From assembly GCA_015680685.1 (NCBI GenBank), contig MNCI01004788.1:382093-446092 (forward strand): a stretch of 64,000 bases of DNA. Reading direction: 5' to 3'. Each line of letters starts with the position of its first letter. The first letter of the stretch is position 1. This document shows, in pieces, positions 11,764 through 23,485 of this stretch. The DNA is from Gnetum montanum (lineage: Eukaryota > Streptophyta > Gnetopsida > Gnetales > Gnetaceae). The notes below the pieces were generated by a model. The model was not told the DNA's origin. It worked only from the letters and a program-made list of their open reading frames with translations, and did not search any database. The position numbers and the translations under genes were made by a program.

Positions 11764-13640
11764 TGCCCCCATGACAGAATGAAAACTCATCTTTGAGTAT
11801 AGAAGAAGAGAAACAAGATTTTTACAAAATATATTAGGGGGATGTGGACTTATTTGACTGACATGTAGAGTGACATAGAGAAAACAAACAAATACAGAAG
11901 TGCCCGAGCATACAATATTACAATTACGTACAAAATTAGTGTTCATGACAATTAGGAAAGAACACTAATGGATCCAAAGGACATCCAAACCCTCTTGGGA
12001 ATAGAAGAATGAGGGAGAGGTAAAAGAGATCCAGTGGTAATGAACAATCTCCTATGAGTGATATGGTTGCATCCTCCTTGGTGATGACAACCTTGCTTCC
12101 AATCCACGCTTTCCATTGCAATCACAACAAAACCAAGGATTAGTATATATAATACATAAATAATGGCTGAATACCTTGTCTTGTCGATGATTTTATCTAG
12201 CCAAGTTGTGATTGTGACAAATTGCTTACTTGATATTGTTAGTGGAAAGATTGAGAAATGGGTTAAATAATAGAAGCAATTCATACAATTCAAAGAAAGC
12301 TTGACACGAGGAGTAGTGGAAAGAGGGTATTCACAAAAATAAAAAGGAATTCATTACAAACAGTTGTGAAGGTGCATACAATTTGGATGACATCGATGGG
12401 TTAAATAAAAAGAATTTGATTGTAACAATGCATAAGGGTAAAGAACTTAACTTAAACAAACAAAAAGATATGTAAGTGGGTCCTCCCCAAAGCAGGCTCA
12501 TGCCTTTTATGCCCTAACAAACCCACAAACCAAAGAGTCCGTAGGATCTAAAAATGTCATTTGGAAGCAAGAGTTAAAAACTTACCCACAAGAATTCACC
12601 AAAGAAAAATAATGCATCAACCTAAAATGGACTAATGATAAAACCAGCAATGAGGTGGAAAATGGGAAGAAAGATGGAGAGGAGAGAATGGAATGAAATC
12701 CCAAGAACAAGGTTGTGTAAAGCCCCTTGTATATTTCATGGTTAAGATAACTGAGTAGAACTCATCCCAAATCCAAATTCAAACCAACCACAATCAATGA
12801 CCTCACATCAATACACCTGGCCAATCCATCCTCTTGAGGCAACAAGAATGCTTCCACAAAGAGTGACCACCATCCCAAGGAGAGTGAGATGGAGAAGTAG
12901 GAAGTGAGGAAGGGCCTTAGTTAGAGGAAATCTTTAGACATGGGTAACATGTCATTCCAGTGCCATAACTAATGCTTGTAGCCCATGTTGCTTTATTATG
13001 TCTATGGGGTGTGCTTTGAATTCTCACCTTTTTCTCTTTTTTCTCTGTCTCTTTTTTTTTTATGTGTGAGAACCACAACATGCAAAGACTTATTTTTATT
13101 CACTCAGCTTCCTAATATTTGAACAATGTCAGAATGGTGGAAAACCCAAGAAAAAAAATCCAAGCACCCAAGAGAATGGCAAACACCAATGCATCAAATC
13201 CCTTTGAAGTCATACCCTTTTCATCATTTGAGTCTTTTCTTGGTTTGAAAAGTACCCAGCCACCAATTCATTAACAAGCTTACTTAAAAAAAGGGGACTA
13301 TACAGTTCCAAGCCAAAGGAGACCATAGAGTTGTATGGATGAGTGGGCAGCGTGGACTCATTGCCTATTTTACCAAAAGAACCATACCTTAATATCAGCA
13401 TCATAATTCAAAGGTAAAAACAAAACATTAGCAATCAATATGATATAATTCAATCCACCATCATGAGTACTTATTAGATAACAAATAAAAGTAAAACAAG
13501 AAAATAAAGAAATACTAAAAACATGAATGATTGTGTAAAAAAAAATAAGAAAAGTTAAAAGAATGTGTAAAACAAAAAATATGTAAAACAAAAATGTGTA
13601 AAAAAAATTCAAAAAGAACTAAGGGCCTAGAACGGTTAGC
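11764..13640 (-). other. Element 1 long 3' non-coding region
   Basis: About 1.9 kb between integrase and the 3' LTR. Blocks recur in Elements 2, 3 and 5: one around 12474-12500 ('gggtcctccccaaagcaggc'), one around 12938-12960 ('gacatgggtaacatgtc'), and an A/T tract at about 13480-13620 just past the pol end. A purine-rich GGGGGCA next to the LTR (11764-11770, minus strand) may be the polypurine tract. A 113-codon minus frame at 11952-12293 has a hydrophobic stretch (YVLYILILGFVVIAM) but I would not call it env without a match. Confidence 0.65.
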
Positions 13641-15080
13641 ATAGGTGGCCATCTCCCCCATGAGTAAGTCAGAAGGAGGAGATTTGAAATAGTGAGCAGG
13701 GTTTTCCATCAAGAGAGGTAGCATGTGTACTGGCTGTCCTAAGCTCCTCGAAAGGTTTGGTTTGTTGCACATTAATCAAAAGTTTCTTATTCGAGCTCTT
13801 AGGTTTGTATATTGTCATGGCCCCTGAAGGAAAAGTTGCATAAATAATATAAGGTCTTTCCCACAGTGTTTGAAATTTAGTACATTATGGCATATGTGTG
13901 GGATTCTAGTAGAGAACCTTATCTCCTAGCTGATATTTAGCTTTCCTAATTCTTAGGTCATGAAATTGTTTATTGAAGACCTTGTGTAATTTGTTAGATG
14001 ATAGGGCAGCTAATCGATTTTCAACTATCAAGTTAATGGTTACTAACCATTTTTTCTATGCTAGATCAAGGTCAAGGTTGAGGTCACATGCCATGGATAG
14101 TGTATGGAGCTCAGTTTGAATAGGAAGCATTGGAAATTTACCGTACACTAACTCATAGGGAGAGTAGCTTGTAGGGAGTTTCCATGTGAAGAGGTATGCC
14201 CAAAGACCGTCATTTAGTTTAGTGCTCTAGTCTTTCCTAAACTTGCTAATGGTTATTGTCAATATCTTCGTAATCTCCCTGTTGGTGGCTTTTGCTTGAC
14301 TGTTTGCTTAGGGTTGGTATGATGTAGTCAATTTATGCTCAACCCCTAAGCATTACATTAATTTCCAAAAAGTTGCACTTGTGAAGTATGTACCATTATC
14401 TGAAATAAGTGCATGCAACACACCAAACCTATTTATGATTTTTTGTTGAACAAATCATGTAGTTGTAGATGATATACAATCTTTAACAGTAGCTGCTTTG
14501 GCCCATTTTGGTAGGTAATCAATGACAACAATAATATAAGCTTTGCCATTGGACATTGGTGTAGTTAGCCCCATAAAATCAATTTCTGAAATTTTGAAGG
14601 GTTATAACAGTTGAATCCATTGTTGTGGACCCTCCATTCTAGTAGTCATTCCCCCATCACATTGACAACGCTCACAAGATTGGATGAAATGATGGGAATC
14701 CCGAAATAATGTAGGCCAATAATATCCTGCAAGCAGGATCTTAATGGCCATTCATCTCTCAGTGTAATGACCCCCACAAGGACCCTCATGAGCATCTTGG
14801 AGAACTTGCAGTTGATCTATATCAAGAACACACCATCGAACTAAGCCAATAGGACACACTTTGTAAAGTTTCCCATTGATCTCCATAAAGTACTTGGCTC
14901 AATGAATAAACTGTTGTTTTTTCTTAAGGTTTAATTCTTGTGGTGTTTTTTGGGTGAGGAGATAGGTAAGAATGCTATTATACCAATTTGTCTCCATGGG
15001 TGATTGATTATTCACTACACCAGCAAAGAGGAATTCATTAAGAAAATGATTAGAAATTGGATACTCATCCTCTTTATTGT
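13641..15080 (-). pseudogene. Element 1 integrase
   Basis: Order on the minus strand: zinc-finger part (HEGPCGGHY near 14790), catalytic core with SNGKAYIIVVIDYL (about 14520-14570), ISDNGTYF (about 14395) and a TNREITK block (about 14250), giving recognisable D, D and E positions. The C-terminal part ends near 13640 in a conserved LTHGGDGHLC-type stretch shared with Elements 2 and 3. Many stops and small shifts; inactive. Confidence 0.85.
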
Positions 15081-15500
15081 CCCATCGCAATTAAGATAAA
15101 TGATCAAAAACTACATTCTCAGTGCCCTTACAATTGATCATCATTAAATTGAACTCTTGTAAGATTACAAGCCATTGTATGATACGAGGGCTTACCATTG
15201 GCTTATTCATGAGGAACCGGATTGCACTATGATCTATATGTATATATACTTTATATCCCAATACATAGTGTCTAAAATTTTTTAGTGCAAACACTACAAC
15301 CATTAATTCTTTCTCTGTGGTAGTGTAGTTAAGTTGTGCACTAGCGATACTTCTACTTGCACAGTGGATGTAATAAATATGCTTTTGATCAGCTAACTAT
15401 GTAAGTATGGCTCCTAAAACATAGTTGGATGCATCAGTCATGATATAGAATGGTTTGGACAAGTTAGGAGCTTATGGAATGGGTGCTTCTACTAGCTTCT
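15081..15500 (-). pseudogene. Element 1 RNase H
   Basis: Minus-strand text: DASNY-like start near 15430, LNYTTTEKE-like block near 15320, then a 70-codon open piece at 15091-15303 with FRHYVLGYKVYIHIDHSAIRF and WLVILQEFNLMM. This is the Ty3/gypsy RNase H with its late catalytic D retained in the IDHSA motif. Confidence 0.85.
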
Positions 15501-16450
15501 ATTTCAGAGTTTGGAAAGCTAATTTGCATTCCTTGGTCCACTTGAAAGGTACATCCTTTTTCTTTAATTCCACCAATGGTTTGGAAACCTTTGAAAATTT
15601 CTCAATAAATCTCCCATAGTAGCCAATATGTTCAAGGAATGACTGAATATCTTTGATAGTTTCTACTTGATGGGCAATTCCTTGGATAATTTTGATTTTC
15701 TTGGGATCTACCTCTATCACTATGTGTGAGATTTTGTGCCCTATTATTATGTCTTCTTGGACCATCAAATGACTTTTCTACCAGTTGAGCCTCAAATTGG
15801 TTTTTACATATCTTTTTAACACTTGCTCCAACTGGTCCAAGGCTTGATCAAAGTTTGCTCTATAAGTGGAGAAGTCATCCATAAAGACCTCCATGCCATT
15901 TCCTATCTACTATTGGAATATGCTTAGAACTAGTCATTGAAATGTTGTAGGGGCATTGCACACACCAAAAAACATTTGTTTTTATGTGAACATTCCCCAA
16001 GGATTGGTGAACGTAGTCTTGTCTTGGTCTTTTAGGGCTATTTGTATTTGGTTATATCTACTATATCCATTCAGAAAACTATAATAGAGATGCCCTGCAA
16101 TGGTGTTTAAGACATGGTCAACAAATGGCAATGGAAAGTGATCTTTGATTGTTGCCATATATAGTAGCCTAAAATATATGCACATCCTCCATTTTCCTCC
16201 CTTTTTAGGCACAATAACTAAGGGGCTAACCCATTTTACTATCAGCAATGGGGTAAACCCAGCCTTGAGAAGCTATTCAATTTCTTCCTTAAATACTTAC
16301 TTCAGCTTAGGGTTCAATCACCTCTACGATTGTCTTTGAGGCTTCATAAAGGGGTCAATATAAATTCTATGTTGGCATATCCTAGGATCTATCTAGTTAA
16401 TTTGGGATATGACCAAGTAAAGGCTTCTAACCTTTTACTTATTATGTTTA
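15501..16450 (-). pseudogene. Element 1 reverse transcriptase
   Basis: Minus strand, in order: KWVSPLVIVPKKGGKWRMC (about 16190-16240), DHFPLPFVDHVL, FLNGYSRYNQIQIALKDQ (about 16030-16085), active-site VFMDDF at 15871-15888, LRLNW, then the connection part IGYYGRFIEKFSKVSKPL (about 15570-15625) and DVPFKWTKEC. The palm DD pair is intact but the frame is broken, for example by stops between 15890 and 15980. Confidence 0.9.
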
Positions 16451-16849
16451 GCAGTTCTTCTTTCTAAGTAAGCTTAGCATTGATAATTATCAGTTTTTCA
16501 TTTTTAAGAAATGTGTATTGCATACCGATGGGTAATGGTTTTAGCTCAAGGGGCTCCTACTTAAATTTCTTAGGGATTTCCAACTTCCCTTAGTTGATAT
16601 TTTCTAGGTTAAGAGTTGGAAGTTGGCGATGGACTTGCTCTAATGTGTCTATGCTATCGATGTAAGCATAAGTCAAACCCTCAGTTGGTTTCATGCATAT
16701 GAGTGAACTACTTTCTTGATCAGCTGTTAGCCACTGTGTGTCTTCCTGTTATGTGGTTGCTACATATAGGCATCTTTGTATGTTAATCACTTCTGCACAT
16801 TGATTGCATGTAGGCAATGCTAACCTTTGCACAAACCATGACCTCTACA

Positions 16850-17300
16850 TGCAATTACATTGTATGTCACTGTATGTGATACACGGAACTTTCTTCTTCT
16901 CAATCTTTCTAAATGAATTTTTCTTTGATATTTCTAGGAAAAGATCATGAATTCCTAGGTGTGCATTGATGGTGCTTAGCCATGCTCTTCCCATTATGAT
17001 TAGGAAGTCCCCCTTACCGTTGTTTACCTAAATCACTAGGAAGTCAGCTAGGTATGACCACCCACAAATAGTGGTAATAGTGTCTTCCACCAATCCCAAT
17101 GGGACAATGATGGATTGGTCAACCAACTCTAGATGGGTTTTGATCCTTTTGAATAGAGGCAGGTTCTAGGCCTTGTACATTTCTTGAGAAATCAGGTTGA
17201 CACCAGAACTTAAATCCAAAACGGCCTTGCACGGTGCATTTCCAATGATTTGTAAGTATATCAGAGGATTCCGAGGATCAAAAAATTTCCTGAGAAGAGG
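16850..17300 (-). pseudogene. Element 1 aspartic protease-like region
   Basis: Minus strand reads CKAVLDLSSGVNLIS (about 17185-17235), where retroelement proteases have a D-S/T-G type site; here it is degenerate or diverged. Downstream text (DFLIIMGRAWLSTI near 16975, then a KKVPCITYSDIQCNCM tail near 16855) is conserved in Elements 2, 3 and 5, so this is a family feature. Confidence 0.7.
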
Positions 17301-17309
17301 CCAAATTTG

Positions 17310-19870
17310 ATCTAATCAGTGACAACATGTGTTAGCATGACTGTATGCATTGAGTGTGGTGATTGGGTTGAAGGGGGCACTAAAGTTTTGATTAATATTG
17401 AGGCATCTAAGGAATCAACCGCTTGTGATTGCAAGGGCTTGGTTGGATTATTGATTCTAAAGAAAGGTCTTTTCTTCATGTGGTTGTTGGAACCAATAGT
17501 AGGTTGAGAGTTAACTACCCTCATGGGGTTACGTTGCTGTGGCTAGATCGGGATTTCACCTTGCATCATGGGAGTAGGTGGTAGTGGAGCTATTGGTGGA
17601 AGAGATGCAACCGGATGTGAAGGATAATATGTTTGCAGAATATCACCTCTAGAAGAGGGAATCCCATAATACTCATGGGCTTGGTAGTGAGATTGAGAAG
17701 TGATGTGACTAGTAGAGTCACGTGGGGAGATTGGCTGTTGCACGTAATATCCATACGGGTTAGGTTGCCGGTAAGGATACTATTGCCTTGGTGGTGGTAT
17801 TCCCGATGATTTTGGGTGCTATCACTATTGATATTGCTTAATCAGTTGTGATGGAGTTCCATTGGGATAATATGTTAAGGGTTGATGGAACTACCTTGGG
17901 TTACCTTGAGGATTAGGTAACCTTCGGGGTGTTTACCTTTTGTTTAATTGTGGGTTGAGTGCATACATCCCAAACACCTGCAGATGTGAGATTACAGGGA
18001 AACATCCCCTAGGATGGTCATATTGACATATCTCACATTCATTATCATTTTTCTTAATTCAAAACCTCTTCAATGATGGCAACTTTTCCCTTACCCTTGC
18101 TACATGCATGTTTAGCCTCTTTCTTTTTTCTTTTCTCACTACCTTACTCTCTAGATTCCTCTACTATTTTAAGAATAGTTTGAAATTCATTGTCTAGGAA
18201 ATCCCATATTTGATCTACCTTTGTCGAAAATTCTAATGTCATCTTTTGGATAGGCAAAGTTTTCCTGTTCACCATCTCTTCGAGTGGTGACTCTTCTTCA
18301 TCCTCACAAAATCTTACTTCCCTCTTCCGAAGGGAAGAATCTTGGTTATACTCTTCTACACTTTCTCTTTTTTGTAGCTCACATTCTTCCTTAGCAAGTT
18401 GCTCCAATAGTCTTTGAATTTGATGGGACCTAAGCTTGGATAGTCTCCCTTGGGCATAAGTCCCCAGGGTTCTTCTTGTTTCATGCCTAAGCCTATTCAC
18501 TAGATGGCGCAGTTGATCCCTATACGAATAACCATGGCCAAGACAACGATGTAACAATGCATAGTATTGGCCCATGTTAGCGTCAAAGGGTTCATGTCCT
18601 CCTTATTTTCAGCCTTGGATTTGCTTTTGTAAGTTAGACACTCAGTAGTACGTTTGGTACTTATCATTAAATAGTTCTAACATAGTACTCCATCTATGAA
18701 TGGATTCTGATTCTAAAGACTAGTACCAGCTTTTTGCTTCTTTAACTAATGTCTATAGAAACAACTTAAGTTTTTGCCATTTTTTCTCTATGTTCTGTAA
18801 GACACATGCATCATGGAATGCTTATATATGATTCTAAGGATTAGTGTTATATCCCCCTTCAAATTGTGGGATGTTGTTCATATCTAATCTCTTGATCCTA
18901 CTATCTTTCTAATGTCTTGTTGGAATTCTAACAGCCTCAGTTATGTCCAACATACTTTGAGTAGCAAGGAGGGGTTCATTGTGATCATCTCATCCATGAT
19001 GTCTATGATGCCTATGTTGTTTCCTACTCTCTCTCTTCTTCTATGTTGTGACTTTCTAGAGTGCCCTCATTCCCTTTTCTAGCTGTTTCATTTATGACTT
19101 CCACTTTGCCTACCTTTATCCCCATGGTCTTTTTCTTTATGACCACATCTAGATATTGAAGGAGAGGGTGAAGGAGATGATGAAGTTGAAGAAGAAGGAT
19201 AATTTTCACCATGAAGATGTCTGCTACCTTCTCTTCTGCGGTCTTGGCCCCGATCACAATTGCAATCAGAATGTCTACCTTTATCATGAGTTTGTGTCCC
19301 TTTTTTAGACCCTTTGTGCCCATGGGTATCAGAGCTTGGGTTATGAATAGTGGAATGAAGGTTCTGATACACAACCCCTTGGCCAAAGTCAAGGGGAGGA
19401 ACATCATTGTGTGGATGAATGCTTGAGGTAGGTTCACCACCCTCATTTTCTCTTAAGACATGTGAGGCATCCTTGGATCACTTACCCTTCAAAGACTTAT
19501 GATGTCTCTCTTGTTGCAAGTCCCTTTGACGTTGTGCCTCTATGGGACAGTATTCTCTCAAGTCATGGTCCTTTACAACGTATTTTGCATGTGACTACAA
19601 CATGCCAATTCATATGAGAGCATGAAGAAGCATGCTTGGGACTGAATGATCTGGAGGTAACACTATGTTACCTTCTAAGTCTCGCCAATGCAGTTGTTCA
19701 TCTTGATGGAGGATAAAGGGGAATTCTAGTATATACTCATTGGGATGAATATATACCACTTGAACTTGTTGAGGGACTAGTGGATCAACATCATGTGTAT
19801 TACGTTGCCAACTGTTTCCTGCTTCAGACCTAGGTAGTGAGGCATTTTCGTATGAAAAAGGATACATACT
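17310..19870 (-). pseudogene. Element 1 gag
   Basis: Starts with MYPFSYEN at 19867. The N-terminal part (EYILEFPFILHQDEQLHWRD) recurs in Elements 2, 3 and 5. Then comes a charged His/Lys/Ser-rich linker (19088-19372), a capsid-like region (about 18600-19000, decayed), and an open 143-codon piece at 18144-18575 with YAQGRLSKLRSHQIQRLLEQ. A compact motif CEICQYDHPRGC (CX2CX3HX3C) lies at 18002-18037. A Pro/Tyr/Gln-rich tail follows to about 17310. Stops and shifts separate the parts. Confidence 0.8.
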
Positions 19871-19983
19871 TGTCTATTCAGTGTGCAATGTATTCTTGTT
19901 TATTATTTTCTGAACCAATCCTAAGGGTTTATTCCAATGATGTGAATGATTTCCTATGTTTTAGTTAGCACAAAAACAACTAA

Positions 19984-20002
19984 GTCCCTGACAACGGTGC
20001 CA
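19984..20002 (-). other. Element 1 primer binding site, tRNA-Asp type
   Basis: The minus strand just inside the 5' LTR reads TGGCACCGTTGTCAGGGAC. The complement of plant tRNA-Asp ends TGGCGCCGTTGCCGGGGA, so the site fits tRNA-Asp with a few changes. One base separates it from the LTR. Confidence 0.8.
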
Positions 20003-20003
20003 A

Positions 20004-20972
20004 TGATGAGCGACGAGATACCCCTATGCTCAACCATACGAATATGAGCGTTTCACGGATGATCTAGTTGAATTCTAAGGACTAAGTGCTTATGCACCAT
20101 TGTGGATCAAGGATGGATTGGTTGATCGTTATCTTCCCAAGCTTACCTATATGTCATGACTGTATGGTTAAGTAAGCTTGAGGCATATGATTTTTATAGC
20201 TTTTATATTTTTATGTCCTTCACTACTAGGGAAGAAGAGAGGTAACTAAGTCCCTAATTTAACTTAACTACTCATTAACTATGTTTTAACTAATCCTAAC
20301 ACCAACATCTATACCCACTTTCTGTACACATCCTGAACCAGTGCAATACTACTAGGATTACCAAACACTAATCATTACTGGGTTACCAAGCATTACACGC
20401 ATGCTCGAAGTGGTCATGCTTGTGTAATTTAACAATTTTCTTAATTGATAAAAATGAATTGCTATGCTAATAACATAAATTTAAAGTTCATAAAATAAAA
20501 TAAAATAAAAGAAATGCATAAGAAAAAAAATATCAAGTGCTATAAGGATGAATCAAAGAGCTCGTCTTTATTGCCAACATAATGATGTGCTCAAGTACAT
20601 CAATGCTTGAATAAAGATCTATCAACACTTTGACCTCTTGTTGTGGGAATTTGGAAAATACTCTAACTTTCAAATAGACTACAAGTGTTTTTCTACTTGA
20701 CTACTAGAAGACTTCCTTCCCAATTGTGCACCTAGGCACTGTATTGATAGGCTTGGGAGCAACTACTTTAATAATTGGAGTAACCGCTTTAATAATTAGA
20801 ATAACTGCTAAAGTAACCCCTAGAGTAACCACTCTAATAATTAGAATAACTACTAGAGTAACCACTCTAATAATTTCAATACCCACTATAATAATTAGAA
20901 TAATTACTAGAGTAACCACTCTAATAATTAGAATAACTGCTAGAGTAACCACTAGAGTAACTTCTCTCATCA
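20004..20972 (-). repeat. Element 1 5' LTR (969 bp)
   Basis: Ends TGATGAG and CTCATCA as in the partner at 10870-11763. It is longer because the AT-rich minisatellite at 20760-20965 has more units ('agagtaaccactctaataat' type, itself partly palindromic around 'ctctaataattagag'). Confidence 0.92.
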
Positions 20973-20977
20973 ATAGT
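20973..20977. repeat. Element 1 target site duplication (ATAGT), right
   Basis: Matches 10865-10869 exactly. Confidence 0.9.
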
Positions 20978-21025
20978 GTTCACTACTAAGTGTAATAGTA
21001 GACTTTTAATTACTAAGTGTAACAA

Positions 21026-21112
21026 TGAACTTTTAATTAAGCTAAAAATGTCCATATTTTTAATAAACACATCAAACAATTATAAATTGAAATTTTGCAA
21101 ATGGCCCTCACC
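21026..21112 (+). repeat. Flanking direct repeat, right copy
   Basis: Partner of 10771-10856. Just before it, 'cttttaatt' and 'actaagtgtaa' recur at 20986-21030, so the locus was already repetitive. Confidence 0.75.
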
Positions 21113-22430
21113 AATAATCCACAAGGATAGCACAAAAAATGATTCACAGTGGATAGCTACGTCATTGATATTTCTTGAAAATGATTTGTAGATAGTCTTA
21201 TACTAAAATTCACAAGACTTATACTAAACTTCATGAAGAAGACATGATTGTTTAGAAAATGGTTAGCCACAACTTTCAAATTTTTTCTTAGGTTCCATTT
21301 TCTTGGATTATATGGAATGAAAGGTTAAGGTGAGGATTGCTACCAAACTCCATCACGCTTAAGAACTTATTATACTACCAATAAACATGGTTCTAATTCT
21401 TTTTTCTTTTTTCTATTTTTTGTTTTTTTCTTTGAGGAAACTTTGCCCATGTGTACTTCATTATGAAGGTAGGAATTCCAACACGAGTCTAGTCAATTAG
21501 CTGCACTACCAAGAACATGGTCCTTTCAAAAACTTTGCCTATGGTGCAATTCAACCCTCATGCATGGGCCTTTAAGTATAAGCTATATGACATCATAGTA
21601 GGTCTTCCAGGTGGCTAAGGGTTCTCAAGTAGAGAGGAACTCACTTCACCCTATTGCTCATAGGCTAGCTATGGATCATCACACTTGAGGGCTAGGCCTT
21701 ATGAGAGGGAAATGGAATTTTCAAAGGTCACCTAATGATTGTGGCTAATCATTATCTAATATCACATGTCCTATATTTACATGATCATGATAATAACATA
21801 ATAATTTAGTATAAATCTCATTTTCCATAATTCAAAATGATTTACAAACAATCTTAATTACACTGAACCCACTTCCACTTGTTCACTTGATGCATGTTGC
21901 ATCAAATGACTAGGAGTTTGCATTGCAACAAAAATTAGAAGCTTGAATTCTAGCTCCAACTACCATGAAAAATACAAGAATTTCAAATTCATTTTATCTT
22001 ACCAAATGATAATTATGATTTTCTTACACTAAAAATAGAACACATTTATCTTACTTGAAGACACATAGATATTATATCCACAAAGATAGACATAGGTTTT
22101 TCTAGATAGATTCCTTTCAATGTTGGATCAACCATTTTTGCTAACACATCCATATCACGAAGTTGGGAAACTGCCCATCTTACAAGGGATTGCTTAGACC
22201 AATGCTTGTAACTACAATGGTGCTTGAAACTGCAATGGTGAAAAGATCAGAGTGAAATCAACTTGGAAAAACATAGTGATCTGTAACTTCATTGGCAAAA
22301 GAGTAGTATGAAATAAAATAAACTAAGAAAACATCCCTGATCTAGAACAATAGTAGAAGAGAGATCAAAATGAACTAAGCCTATATATAAAATGCTAGTT
22401 TATGCCTATCTTCTTCTATTTTTCTCCACT
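21113..22430. other. Non-coding, unassigned
   Basis: No domain, RNA gene or repeat boundary recognised between the Element 1 flank and the Element 5 LTR. Some text around 21290-21720 looks like old repeat sequence but I cannot place it. Confidence 0.35.
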
Positions 22431-23338
22431 TGATAAATTGCATTTTTGGAAGGCTATGATATTGGGCACCGAATATCAAAGCCATGATATTGGATCCTTG
22501 ATATCAGGGAACAAGCTATGATGTCAAATATATGATATTGTGTACACATGCAGACTTATAAATATGAAAATTTGACACATAGTCTAGAAGCAAGTTTCAT
22601 TCCAACCTTAGTGAAATTATGTCAATTTGTTTTCTTGATTTTAGAACTTAGCATTGAGTAGTGTATGCTTGTAGTATGATTTTAAGTAATTGAACAAAGT
22701 CTTTATTTAAGTGGAATGTACTTGGACACATTTCATAATTGGAAATAAAGATCGAGATTACTTTACATCATTACAACATCACTTAGATTTCTTTACTATC
22801 TATTTAGACTAATTTTTACTATTTTAACTTAGTATAATAGTTACTATTTTCCTAGTTACTAATTTATTTCTACACTTTACTATTACTATTGTTAAGTGAA
22901 ATGGATATGATTGATTTTGAGAATTAAGTGTAATTATTTGGTAACCCAATAGTATTATCACTGGTTTATCTAGTGGCAAGATACTTGGTAATCCCAATAA
23001 TGATTACATAAGTCTAAGATGTGTGTGGATAATTAGGAATAAGTGTTCATCACACTAGGCTAGATTAGATTCATTTATTGTTACTTAGATTTAGAAACCA
23101 CTTCATTTACCTTATGTTCATTGGGAGTAATATGGCCCTACAACATCAACACATCATACACCTCAATGTGAGTTAAATGATATGCATCGATTTTACTAGC
23201 TCATATGGAAAGACAATGATCGCGAACTTAAACAATTAGTAGCATGACTACATTGCCTTGTCCATAGAATTTGATTGAGCAGTGCATGAATACTTGTATC
23301 TTGTAAGGTTGGGTGTTGGATTACTCCACTACTCATCA
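22431..23338 (+). repeat. Element 5 5' LTR (about 908 bp)
   Basis: Starts TGATAAATTGCATTT, like the Element 2 and 3 LTR starts, and ends ACTCATCA before a primer site. It has the family's GATATTGG-type U3 repeats (22455-22545) and a TATAAATA box at 22557-22564. A block near 22950-23000 ('cttggtaatccc') matches the R/U5 of Elements 2 and 3. Confidence 0.8.
22557..22564 (+). promoter_or_regulatory. Element 5 LTR TATA box (TATAAATA)
   Basis: Located at the same place in the LTR as in Elements 2 and 3, after the palindromic U3 repeats. Confidence 0.55.
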
Positions 23339-23362
23339 TTAATGTCATTACCAAGGATAAGT
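23339..23362 (+). other. Element 5 primer binding site (degenerate)
   Basis: Sequence after the LTR reads TTAATGTCATTACCAAGGAT, a decayed form of the tRNA-Asp-type site seen in Elements 1 and 2. Confidence 0.6.
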
Positions 23363-23485
23363 CAATGTATGATTAGTAATTTATTTCTTAAAGCTTGTTG
23401 TATTAGAAACCTAAAGTCAACATTTTAATTTTTCAATATTCCTAAACAAGTTAGACACACATTATCAACATCTTAAGTCATAAAC

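Larger units (their letters stand above)
10870..20972 (-). mobile_element. Element 1: complete, inactive Ty3/gypsy LTR retrotransposon
   Basis: Full structure on the minus strand: 5' LTR 20004-20972, primer site 19984-20002, gag, protease-like region, RT, RNase H, integrase, long 3' non-coding region, 3' LTR 10870-11763. Both LTRs begin TGATGAG and end CTCATCA. The flanks show a perfect 5-bp duplication ATAGT (10865-10869 and 20973-20977), so this is one insertion with both ends intact. The tRNA-Asp-type primer site and RT text favour an Athila-like clade; no chromodomain was seen. All coding parts carry stops and frameshifts. LTR divergence is substantial (by eye more than 10%), so the insertion is old. 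Confidence 0.93.

Noticed and set aside
11952-12293. 113-codon minus frame with a hydrophobic stretch in the Element 1 3' region, possible env-like gene
   Set aside because: No signal peptide plus ectodomain pattern, no clear frame in Elements 2, 3 or 5, and the element position alone is not enough.
20704-20989. Repetitive Ile/Val/Thr-rich frames on both strands
   Set aside because: They are translations of the AT-rich LTR minisatellite; the periodic protein has no independent support.
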